From: Tubiluchus corallicola
Taxonomy: Eukaryota; Priapulida; Priapulimorpha; Priapulimorphida; Tubiluchidae
Direction of reading: 5' to 3'
NCBI GenBank assembly: GCA_030141605.1
Contig: JAQGDQ010001694.1
Span: 1 to 29,040, forward strand
DNA length: 29,040 bases
A model generated the notes under the pieces. That model saw nothing but the letters and a program-made list of their open reading frames with translations, searched no databases and was not told where the DNA came from. Position numbers and translations under genes: made by a program. Of the stretch, positions 10,488 to 21,300 are shown in pieces (the stretch's first letter is position 1; each line of letters opens with the position of its first letter).

Positions 10488-13400
10488 CTAAAACAAAATT
10501 ATTCTTAACGAGCAGAATACAGATTGTGAAATGTAATAACAAAATGGCCAGCTTTACTTTTAGTAGTGCAGCTTGCAAAATGAATAAATAAAAAACAACC
10601 AAATATATAGCAACAAAACTAAATTGGCCAACAATTCTTTTGCATGAGAATTTATTACAAAACTCTTGCACAAACCTCATAACAAATCATGTACTACAGG
10701 TTCTACAAGTAACAAATCATGGAACCTGTTAAGGAAATGTAATAATACTTGCTCGTGACCGGAATCTAAGCATTGCCTTTAAATATACCTCAATATTGCT
10801 GGACAAATATTATTACAAAACTGAAAATTTACTATTAAACTCTTATACAAACCTTGAATAAGAAGTCGCCGTCAATTAAATCTACAGGTGGCCCTGAAAG
10901 ACGCAACTCATGGAGCCTTTTAAGCAAATGTAACATTCTTTGCTCGAGACCGGAATCTTTCCATGCCTCATTATTCCACAACATATAATTCTGAAATAAA
11001 ACTATTAAAATTGAAAACAACAATATATGACTTTGTAAAAGAGGACAATATTCTTTGTTCACAGAAAGATTTTAAACTAGACCTGACAGCTGACAGAATA
11101 GCAATTATTTCTGAAACGCAAGCATGTCAAACTGCCTAAAATTAAACATCTAAAACAACTTTTTAACACAGTAATTAAAGCTCTTGCTGCCAATCCCTCT
11201 CCATCATGTATGCGGCACAACGGCTTGGCAAAAAGACATTCTACTATGATCTTGATAAAAGTGTAAAAGTTGAAAGCAAAATTTACATTCATTTGTAACA
11301 CTTGGAAAAACAGACTATCTTTCATAGCAGCTGTTTTAGACAGTTTGAAAAATGTTCAAATAATTCATACAATATGTTTAATAAACAACAATTGTACAAC
11401 ACGAAGATATAAGGTATTTACAAATTGAATCTGTTTTTGACAATCGTCAAAATGGTGTTTTTTCGGCAAATCAGAGGTAATTTTAGTTTTTTTAGTTTAA
11501 TTTTCTCAAAAGCCATGCTATTATGTACATTGGTACATGAACTCAGTATGGAGTCTAACAATGGAGCGGAATTAAAAATGATTGGTTTTACTCTGTAAAG
11601 CTACGAGTACTTGTGCTCGTAATGTGTGATCCGTAATGTGTGATGCGTATTCAGACGATAGCCATTACATTCGGGTGAGTACATATCACGCACAACGCAT
11701 TACGAGCACATGAAGTCGTACATTTAGCCAAAAATATTAGCAATATAGGTCAAAATACATGATAACATGAAAATCTCTTCCACTGTGTGCAGGATGGTAA
11801 ATAACCTTTGCTAGTGTGGGGTACAAAGGCAAAGGTTAATAATGCAGAAGAACTCATTACAAAATATTGTTCAGGCAATTTCCATTCAATGCTGCTTTCA
11901 GTTGGGATTCTGTTTTGCACTACAAAGTATAATTTTTTGCACATAGAACAGCACAGATGTTATTCTAGTCTTTCAAAAATTAAACGAAAAACAATTTTAC
12001 AAATTTCCCGCATGTACCTTGTGTAGCAGAAGAGATTTACTGATAATAATCAATGAAGATTTTAAGTTATTTAAAACATGAAAAATGCAGAAATGTTAAC
12101 AATGCAAGCAAAAGTTTGAAATGCTCTAAAAACACTAATGTTGCTAATAATCTATAAAATACCTGCACAACTCTCAACCGTGCATGAGACCATTGATCAA
12201 GTTGCTCCCAGTTGAAATCCCCAAGGTTAGTTGGTACAGTGTTTTCTGTGACATGAGTACAAATGTTTTCTGCGCATATGATCATCAAATCCAGAACAGG
12301 CATTTTACCAATATGCTTCTTGGCATGTTCTTCAAGTACATTTACATCTTCAAGAAGGTGGTGACGCATGTACTTTTTTTTGCAGCAGTCAGAAATGTAG
12401 GTAAATATGCCTGAAACTCGATTCGAAACTTCGTCGTCTTCCCAGTCATAGTCATTTGGATAGCGGCTGGCTTCATGAATTGAAGCCGTTTTAAGTATGT
12501 AAGAATCTATAAGGAGGCCAGGATGGAATTTCAGCGAACAAATGGCGTGCAGTTGCTCACACTCGGAATTTTCTTGCTTAAACTTATCAATGGTTTCCTC
12601 AGAATGAAGGTCATCATTGAGCAAAGCTTTTGCCAGAATTATTCCTTCTTTCTTCTGTGCACTCATGTTTCCAAGAAGTTCACTTTCATACACAGCCATA
12701 GATATGGGGCAGTAATTCTGCCCTGCATCAGGACATGGCTTAAATACAAGGTGATAAGAAGTAGCTGAGCGAGTGTCATGTGATGTCAACATCCCTGCCG
12801 GTTTACCTGGTACTTCTACAGCAGGTGTCATGTCTATTGAGATAGGTAGTGGTGCATCGTAATAGCCTCGAGTTGGCATGTACGTCAGTTTGAAGCAAGT
12901 ACAAACCTTATTCCACTCTATCTTATCGAACTTAAAAGATCCCCTTATTTCCGAGTCTTCTAGGAAAACTGCATTCATAGCCCGGGACAAAAGAATAGTA
13001 AAATAGCTCTTTAAGTTGTCAATCGAAAACCTGTTATTCTTAACAAACTCGGGAAACATTTCCATTGCTTTGTCACCTAACGTAATGTTTACATATCCTG
13101 CTTTGTCGACTTCTTCGACATTCAGGCCCTCGCATAAGCTGTTAAAGATGATGAAAAAATCAAATTCATCCGGTAACCCAGCTTTGATTCCGCATGCACT
13201 GCTGCCCACGAGCTTGCAGAAAGAATCAAACCTTTCATCTATTTCTCCCAACTTAGTACATACTTTGACAGCTAAGGCTTCAATTTTTGTTCTGATAAAA
13301 TCATTTTCTTCAGTCAGTGGAAGACGTCCTATGCCAGTGAGCTCAAGTACTTCTTTCACCGATTTATGATCTAAGTCTTCCTTTCGCAACAAATTAATGC

Positions 13401-13881
13401 ATTTCGTTTTAAATGTAAACTGGTTATCATCCTCAGTCTTTTTATTGGCTGTTACATACAGAGATGTTAGCAGATAACCAATAGTCTCTCGTAGTTCTTT
13501 GTTTAGGGTTTTATTTGTTGCTCTATTAATGTACAACTTCATTGCAGTCTTGCCAGAATTGTCTTGTTTGTTAATATCAACGCCATGTTTCACTAATGAA
13601 GTCACCACTCCTGATTCCAAAGTTAGTTCTGCCTCAGCAGCAGAATGCAGTGCCGTCCAACCATCATTGTCAGTCAAGTTAGGATCTGCACCTGCTTCTA
13701 GTAGCAAACTAACAATGAGTTCATTATCTCTCCTGGCTGCATACATCAATGCTGTGCCTCCATCTTCATCTTTAACATTGACATCAGCACGATCTTGTAT
13801 AAGCCGTTTTACTTGCTCAGCATCATCAAACTTTACTGCTATGTGGAGTTTTGTCCAACCATATTGGTTTCTCTCGTTGAT
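10380..13881 (-). CDS. Ankyrin-repeat cGAS-like receptor (cGLR / Mab-21-fold nucleotidyltransferase), gene model
   Basis: Three exons joined in phase 0: 13881-12163, 10990-10853 and 10487-10380, about 655 codons, incomplete at both ends. Order: ankyrin repeats (about residues 5-115), linker, then nucleotidyltransferase core with GS (226-227), E239-F-D241 and third acid D350. The helical C-terminal part continues into the second exon. The cGAS/cGLR family converts nucleotides into cyclic dinucleotides after sensing foreign nucleic acid or another ligand, and signals through STING; that family role is known, its use here is inferred. No cGAS-type zinc-thumb (H-C-C-C) is recognisable, so DNA sensing in the cGAS manner is not implied. 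Similar Mab-21 proteins without the catalytic triad are inactive, but this one keeps all three acids. Start exon and 3' end are not resolved. Confidence 0.85.
10655..10780 (-). pseudogene. Dead tandem duplicate of cGLR exon 2
   Basis: Reverse-strand text from 10776 (gcaatgcttagattccggtc) down to the donor-like 'gaggtttgtgcaagag' matches exon 2 and its donor region ('gcatggaaagattccggtct', 'caaggtttgtataagag'). Several stop codons and frame-breaking changes occur, and the acceptor side is lost. The duplicated unit is about 180 bases. Confidence 0.75.
10853..10990 (-). CDS. Second exon of ankyrin-cGLR: end of the Mab-21 domain
   Basis: 138 bases, 46 codons, phase 0 to phase 0. Acceptor gttttatttcAG, donor AAG|GTTTGT. 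It encodes an amphipathic helix (GLEQRMLHLLKRLHEL) followed by PPVDLIDGDFLFK. In Mab-21/cGAS proteins the domain closes with such a helix and a 'Pxx-h-Pxx-hLF'-like strand, so it fits directly after ..RLRVVQ of the main exon. A degenerate duplicate with stops lies 180 bases downstream. Confidence 0.8.
11077..12162. other. cGLR intron 1, no further exon seen
   Basis: Apart from the foldback element no exon could be supported. The short frames here lack matching splice sites or recognisable sequence. Confidence 0.5.
11598..11722. repeat. Foldback (inverted-repeat) element in the cGLR intron
   Basis: The left arm around 11601-11626 (tacgagtacttgtgctcgtaa) is mirrored by the right arm around 11691-11721, both containing 'tgtgctcgtaatg' and its complement. 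The interior also has two 'gtaatgtgtgat' copies. Small foldback or MITE remnant, no coding. Confidence 0.55.
12163..13881 (-). CDS. Main exon of the ankyrin-cGLR gene (573 codons)
   Basis: The acceptor tggtttcAG precedes 13881 and the frame is open upstream of the first internal Met (13749), so that Met is not the true start. The exon ends at donor CAG|GTATTT after ..ARLRVVQ. Ankyrin signatures: GWTKLHIAV, GGTALMYAARRDNELIVSLL, DGWTALHSAAEAE, GVDINKQDNSGKTA. The active site GSSACGIKAGLPDEFDFF has the G-S-x(11)-E-x-D spacing of cGAS, and SIDMTPAVEV supplies the third Asp. A Mab-21-type helical region follows to the exon end. The large single exon carrying nearly the whole enzyme contrasts with the 54-144-base exons of the upstream gene, and suggests an old retrocopy-like or separately acquired module. 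That is inference. Confidence 0.92.
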
Positions 13882-14744
13882 CTGAAACCAGTTTAAAATC
13901 AGAGAAAATATTGAAACTAAGTTTTGACCTGAAATTTTTGCAAATCGTTAAATTTTTAGTGATCAGTCATTGTGACTTGAGTTTAAATCAAATAAGTTGA
14001 CAGTTTGACAAATCAAAGGTTTCTACCGTTTTGGTTTTGACTACTTTGACTACCTGGAGTGAAAAGCATTAATAAGATATTGAAATTTACACCGTCTCAA
14101 TCTGCATAGCCTGGCGAAGATTTGCACATGCCGATGACAAATAATGTGCAAACATTCTGCAAATTGTTTTATTTTGAGAAATTGCTGCAAAGCAGTATCT
14201 TCTTGATTTACCCGAATTTTTATTATGTCCATTTTGACCTTTTATACTTTTTTATTTTTGCCTCTCGTGGTGCTCATTTAGCTTTGAATGTGACCCGATC
14301 GCCACAGGCCAAAGCTGTGAAAGATGTCAAAGGTCACAGATGGGCAGGCGTTCCCGAGTTCCATTGGCTTTATCCTATTAGCTAAATACGTTGAACTCGG
14401 GTCACAGTTTCTGCGTATATTGCTATGTGGGGTCAACGCCTAGTGAGTGGCTGAATATAGGTCATGTGCATTTTCTCTAGGGCATAAAAACTAAAATGAA
14501 TGCTTCGTATTCATGCATAGCAGATATAATGGAGACGGTTTTTTACAGCTTGAGACCAACAGCTATCTGGTCAAAAAATGTCAACTTTCGATTTTATTAA
14601 ATTCAAAACACAGATACAAAATAACAAGGCATGGTAAGATCAATGGAAAAAGTATCTATACCCTCGGACACAATGACAGTAAATTATTTATGACCTTTTT
14701 CAGTCATTAATTGTGATACTTCATTCAGTCAAACTTCAAATGAA
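13882..14744. other. Gap between ankyrin-cGLR exon and upstream gene; candidate start exon only
   Basis: On the minus strand an ATG at 14232 is followed by six codons and a donor CGG|GTAAAT (14211-14210), phase 0 to the acceptor at 13881. A TATA-like agtataaaagg lies only about 10 bases upstream of that ATG, too close to serve it. No ARM, ankyrin or nucleotidyltransferase coding is seen elsewhere in this stretch. Confidence 0.3.
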
Positions 14745-15232
14745 CTTGAAAGAAAATTGTATAGTAAAAAAGTACGCATTATCCTGTATTCGAACCAGTA
14801 AACTTTGGATTATTAAAGTAATAGCATGAAAGTACAGAACTATCATGAAGCAAACCCCTTCTATCCTTTACGTCTCTTTTGTTTCATGTATAGTGTACAT
14901 GATGTGGAGTGGGTTGTTTTTTGTGAGTGGTGAGGCAAGTGTGGGTGGTGTGGTGGGTGTAGCATGGCACGGTTTGTGTGATGTGGTGTGGCAGGCTATG
15001 GGTGGTGTGATACGGATTGTGTGTTGTGGGTCGTGTCAGTGGAATTGTGTGATGTGGTGTGTTTTGCTGAGGGTGAAAAGTATGGATGGTCGTAATGTGT
15101 GATTTGTCCACGCCAAAATTTTTTACAGGGTTGGGCTGGTAAAAATTTATTGCTGTTAGGCCTAACAACAATGACATTGCATTCTCGAGACATGTATTTC
15201 AAGATTTAAGAACGTATTTTATTCATTATTAA
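14745..15232 (-). repeat. Dispersed repeat family R2, copy 1 (G/T-rich core, tRNA-type B box)
   Basis: Shares both flanks with 21320-21672: on one side 'ttggattattaaa.taatagca.gaaagt.cag', on the other 'ttgctgttaggcctaacaac' and 'ttaagaacgtattttattcatt'. On the minus strand 'actGGTTCGAATAC' (about 14803-14790) is a B-box-like Pol III promoter word, suggesting a tRNA-derived SINE part. The core is a variable tgtggtgtg-type minisatellite, about 130 bases longer here than in copy 2. The frames it makes on both strands are repeat artefacts. Confidence 0.7.
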
Positions 15233-15314
15233 GCAACAAGCACTGTCATTTAACTATAAAATTGACTTGACGAAAAGTTGCAAATCGGAAAAATCTGCTT
15301 AATGATACACTCAC

Positions 15315-15385
15315 TCTCCAGCACTGCAAGAACAATTGCATTCCATTTCCAGCCAAAAACCGACGACAGTTTGAAGGCGTTTCAC
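15315..15385 (-). CDS. ZER1-like exon: ETPSNCRRFL segment (last one found)
   Basis: Acceptor gttgctgtAG, donor AGA|GTGAGT. The frame takes one base from the previous exon (GGT) and ends in phase 0. NVT-GETPSNCRRFLAGNGMQLFLQC corresponds to the hallmark 'LWNxTDExPxNCxxFLxxxGMxLFLxCL' of ZER1/ZYG11 proteins. Gly replaces the usual Asp at the exon junction. Confidence 0.85.
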
Positions 15386-18300
15386 CTACAGCAACAAACA
15401 AGTTCTCATATTAACTGACTGAAGCAACATTCATACTCTACAGCATAACAATTAGATTAAACAAATTTCAATGCAAAACATGTTATACTAATATAATAAC
15501 ATTAAGTACAATAAACGCTTCATGGTAAATTAACCACATAAAACCATAACCATAACTAATTATGATCTCAAAAAGAGGAAATCTTTAAAACTTCAACAAT
15601 TTAAAGTCACACGGACAATCATCAAAGATTTTAATTTCAATTTTTCGGGCAGCATCAATTTTTACAAACATATTTTATTAGAACGCTGGGTATAACATCA
15701 ACTAACTGTAACTTTACCGAGCAAACATCATTTTCTATATGAACCTAACTTCTTTCTTTAGCAAAACTTAAGAGTTTTTGGCAATTGCATATTTTATGCA
15801 ATTACATTATTTGCTAAAACATTGCTGCTACACAAAAAATGGTCAGTTTACACGGCACAACTGGTGTAAAGTAATATAACATATGAATTAACATCATAAA
15901 GCTGGCAGTACTCAATACATACTTACCAGTAACATTAAACATTGTCAGCCAAGCAAGGTGCATCGCATCATCGCAAACTTGATTCTCTAGACATTTCGTT
16001 ATCACATCTAGCATTATCTACAATATAAGAATTGAATTTTATAACTTTATTGTTAATATTCCACCGGCAACAGTTTTATCATGTTTGTTTTTCTTCTTTT
16101 TCACATAGTCTGCTGTGATCTTCAACCAAGTTTAACGAAAAATTAAAAGGCAAGAAGAAATTGAAAAGAAACACACGGGATCAAACAGCAAAAAGTGTTT
16201 TCACTATTTTAATTTGTGAGACACATTATGAAAATTTAAAGAAAAATATTAAGAAAAGTAACTTTTATGATAGAATTAGAACAATCTGTGTAACTGTTTA
16301 AAATATGAGTAACATGGGCAAATCTTGGAATTATAATAATTAATGTTAAGTTTAGTAATTATCATGGCAAAATTAAAATTTTTTCATTAACACTGAATTT
16401 GGTCGGGAAGCTATAAGGGATGAACTTTGGACTACCTTGTTCACTAGTGAGTATGATAGCTTACTGGTCTAATGCATCTGCCTCCTAAGCAGAAAGTCTA
16501 TGGTTAAAATCCATGCTATATTCAAGCTTTTTTTTTACATTTCCTGCCTCACAAATTTGGTATTAAAATTTAATTAACTATGGGTTTATGCCAGCAAGAG
16601 AATAACTAATATGTTCCACACATTTAGATACATAGATTTAAGAAAGCACCATTTTACCTCTATAGCTCCCCTTTCACCGACTAGCTGCTTGTGCTCACCA
16701 TCTACTCTGCAAATGATGCGATGTAATAAGAGGATGCTGCCTCCTTGGATTAAGGGATCCTGAGACTGTCTTACTGTCCTGAGCAACACTTCAACCAACT
16801 TCTTATATGTAAATAACTAAACCAAATTTATCATTATTAGAGAAAAGCAATCAGTTATTCAGACAAAACCAGTAAAAACCATGAACAAAGTTAGTTTTTC
16901 ACTTTTCTGTTGTGAAAAAGGCCTGTGTAGGCACTCAAAGAAAAAGCTATATATTCCATTTAATTAAAACGGGGCTGCTTTCTAAGCACCACAACAAATT
17001 TTTCAAATTCATATTTGTCTTCAAATCTGTATTACTCTTTTAGGCAGAAGAGAAACAGCAAAGAAGGCCTGTCGGAAGCAGATAGTTTAGAAAAAGTTTG
17101 GAAGCCTCACCCAGTACAAGTCCAGCCTTTCGTTGTCAAGACGATTATAATCATCAGAAAAACTTAAGAAAATGGCATTAAAATACCTCTCAGGACAGTT
17201 AATTTATAATACAATTAATATTAAAAAAGAAAACAAATAATAATGCAAGTACCACATCGTGAGGCATGGAAAACTGGTAGAGAATTGCCACGCCGAATAC
17301 CATCATCTGAAAGAAGACAAAATGACAAATTAATTTGAAGCTGCTTAACTCAGCTTAGCAAACTACAGTAGAACCAACTGCACAACTACACATTTTGAAA
17401 ATTATATTTTTGAGAGATTTGCTAATGATAATTATTATTAATCTTATTACGAGGTAAAAAAAAAACTGATTTTAGCAGACATAACATGACACACAACAAC
17501 ATATCAAATCTTATAAGAAACAAATAAAATTAAAAAATAAATGAGCAGACAGTTACTCCTTTTAGAAAATGTGCTTCATCTCGAAGCGCAAGTAAAGCGA
17601 TAAATTCCAGCTACAGCAGGGGTGTGCAAACCGCAGCCCACCAAGAAATGTTGTGCGGCTCGTGAAGAGATTTGTCAAACTAATAAAAGTGCGACCCAGG
17701 CAATGCATTGAATCGCAAGTATCAGGAGGTTGTTTCTAGCTAAAGTCCACAATAAGAGGTCCAACCAGCCAATCTCCAGGCTTTTATTATAGGGCCCGTT
17801 GTGTCAGCCCAGTCGTCTTCTTGGTCATCGTAGGTAGATCATTTTCACTTGGCAATTTTATATTATATATTTTATTTATATAAAAACCAAGTCAAAATTA
17901 TCTACCTACTATGACCAAGAAAGTGACTGGGCCGATCAGTCTACAGGTAGCTTGCAAACTTAAAATGTGGTCACCTTTGATATAGGGGGATTCCCAGATT
18001 TTAGTTTTGGTTTAGGCTCGATCAGTAGTTGTTTCAGCATTTCATCAGGTGTAATGTTCTTATAGATCAGAATCAGAGCTAATGTGCATTGTAATAAGAT
18101 TATCCATATCTGACAAAAAAGTTGAATTCTATAGTTTTAACATTTAATAACTTCTAGAACAGTTTTCCTCAGTGTAGTAGTAATGATGAGTGTTGTAGAT
18201 CAGATGCCAAAGATCTCTATTAGGCCCTAATTTTCTTGGCTCCTTGACCAAACTGCATGCGGCCAACTAGAATTGTTGAAAAATTTTATGTGGACCAGCT

Positions 18301-21300
18301 AGTGAGATAATCTGCATACCCCTGAGCTACAGGATTAAGTAATCTCTGGAGTGAAAAATTATCCATCATCTTATCTTATCACAGTGCCGCAAACACAAAA
18401 TAGAAATGCAAAAAAATTGTAACTAGCTATAACATACCGTTGAATCCGTGTTGAACAAATCCATTCCATTTACTAAAGCAGTAATAATTTTCCTAAGAAA
18501 GAATTTCGTATTTATTGTTGGATTTTAAAATTTGCAAAACACCAATTACCTGTTTTCAATGTGACGTGCACAGTACTAGTTACTTAATTATATTGCATCA
18601 AAATATACATACAATAATTAACTTTCAAGAAGTGTTCCTAAAAAGCTTCATTTATGTTTAGAAAGAAAATTTACAAGTATTATATTTAGTATAGGCGACG
18701 TATGAAATGTATGTCATTGATTACATTTAGAAAAATTTCGTCATAGTTAAAGTAGTGCTGCAGGCCACCCTGTGCAAAATGTTTTAACACAATGATAGTG
18801 ATACCCAGGAAAAACACTGCTAAAAGTTCCAGGAAGCATACGAATTAGACTGCCTTTATCCAATCACATTCTGTGAAAATTTGACTAAATTAAATGAACT
18901 AAATCTGATTAACTCGATTTAATTAAAATCATAAAATCCAGTTACAGCAAATGCATATGAAAAAGACTAGCTAGCTTCAAAATCACTTTAACAGTTTATT
19001 CTAATATCTGAATAAACATGGGGCTTACTTCATACAAATATGCAATAAAAGGCACTGCATTCACTCACCTTCTTACTGTCAAAGTAAAAATTGGCTTCTC
19101 ATCACTCTTCATATTATAAAACAGACACCAACTAAATACAAAAAAATGGATTTTCAAATCTTGTTGCTAACTATAAACACAAAACAAACTTGCTTTGCTG
19201 AACTATCTAAGCATCTTATAAGATTTATCTCTAGCATTTTCACACTTAACACATATTTATGCTAAACCGCCACCTGATATTTAACTAACGCATGAGAATT
19301 ATAAACTGACATAGCTCTTACCTTCCGAGTATCTGCACTTGTTTGTTATAACGATGGTTTTCCATAGCGGTTATAATCAACTGAAAAATAAACGTTGTTT
19401 ACATTAGTGGCTCAAGAAAATGTTGTAAAAATGTTTTGAATTTGAATGTGTGGCGAAGTTTTTTCTCGTTACGTTCTAGATATCGATACAATATGGTTCA
19501 ATGTCACGTGTAATGAAAAATGCACTGGATAAAGTACATTTGTACTCTGCGTTTGGCATTCATAGAACATCTTTCAGAGTTTAACCAACTGACTTAAATG
19601 CTCATTAAACTCGTCAAAATTCTCCCTGCTTTGTTATGCAGCAAAGAACTAATCTTGCCCAGCAGATAAATAAATAACAGCCTTCACATAAGAAAACAAT
19701 ATGTACATAAACAATTCTCAAAAACCAATGAGACGTATGAAGTCATTGTTTTCTATAGGGTAGTATATTGGGACCCCTATTGTTTGTGTTATTGACGATT
19801 TCCTGAAGTTCTCGATCCTGTTACCTGTAAACTATAAACTGATGATTTGAAAATGTATCGACCATTTATTATTGCATTGTGCAATTGACCAATTAACAGA
19901 CTGGTCCTACAAATGGCAACTAAATATAGCTGCACCATGTTTCATTCAGCTTTTGGCAATCCTTATCTTCAGCATTTACTTTATGGCACTCCCCTTATGC
20001 GTAGTAACAAATGTAATGACATGGGTGTTACAGTATCGTCCAATTTGAAATTCTCGACACATTGTAAAACCATAGTTTCTAAGCCATTTTGTATGGTAAA
20101 TAGGATGTTTCGGTGTTTCTACACTAAAAACAGAACTGCACTGTTGACTGCTTATAGAGATTATGTGCGTCCCTTGTTGGAGTACTGCTCATTAGTGTGG
20201 TCCCCTCACAATATGCAAGATACTGACAGCATTGTAAAGGTTCAGGGACATTTTTCTTGTAGGCTGTTCCAACGATGCCACTTTAATTTGGTTTCTTATT
20301 TAGACAGACTGTCAGAACTGGAATTGCAGCCATTCGAATTGAGGTGCCTTGCGTCTGATCTTAAGATGGTGTACAGAAGTTGTCGTAATATACTGGGGTT
20401 AACTTTTGATGATTTTTTTCTAGCATGCTACAACCAACCACTTGCGTGGTGACAACTTTAAACTGTTTACGTCTTTCTCGAGATTGAAAGCAAAAAATTT
20501 TCATTTGCTGAAAAAGTTGTAAACATTTGTAATGCTCTGGATTCTCATGTAGTTCTCGCTACTAGTTTGTCAGTTTTCACTAAAAGATTAGCTAATGTTA
20601 ATTTACTGCCCTATTGCAACTTTATCCGAAACATGTAACATTGTCATTAGCGTAATCGGTTCTCTCCAAATTGTATTACTGTTCAGAACGTGTTGCATAT
20701 AGTATACAATTCATATTTACGTACATTTTATTGGAGTTTTTTGATGACAGATATTCAATTTTAGGGTCTTGTTTTTAGAAATTTCATTTTTGTGCATTTT
20801 TTGTGTCTGATAGAATCAGCATAAATACGCATGCGCCTGCTGATTCTTTCTTTTATACATTTTTCAAAATGACCTTAAAACTAACATGTTTTGCCCTATT
20901 AGCATAATTGTGAATTTACCCATATGTACCTCAAGTGCGCGTTGGCTATAACGCAGTTTCCCTCTCTTATATAGTTGAAGTAAGTGCTGCAATGACTTTA
21001 GTAGCTCTTCAACTCTGTCCATGTTGTGTTCCAGTGACGTTATAATCTGTTGTTCATCAGCATCTCCAGCAACCTGCATGAATCAAGTAACAGACTGACA
21101 TTACTATCCCATTAAATGACTAGAAATACAAGTACGTTGATTAAACACAACAGCTTGAATACAAACACACAAGTGAGTAGGGGCAATGGTCCCGGACTGT
21201 GTGATTTAGGGCCCCACCCCCTCATTTTTTAGGGCGGCTCTATTCCTAACCCAAACACCCTCCAAATAATGTCCAACCCTAACCCTAGCTATTTTTTGTT

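Noticed and set aside
13016-13885. Plus-strand frames of 117 and 128 codons
   Set aside because: They lie opposite the ankyrin-cGLR exon, whose minus-strand frame carries clear domain motifs; these are antisense shadows.
14212-14232. Start exon MDIIKIR for the cGLR
   Set aside because: Phase and donor fit, but the TATA-like box is only about 10 bases from the ATG and nothing else supports it; kept only as an alternative.
14884-15202. Thr/His/Pro-rich minus-strand frames and the Gly/Val-rich plus-strand frame
   Set aside because: Products of the G/T-rich minisatellite of repeat R2; no splice sites or conserved frame between the two copies.
21180-21300. CCCTAACCCTAA-like words as interstitial telomere
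   Set aside because: Only two or three imperfect units; too little to call.
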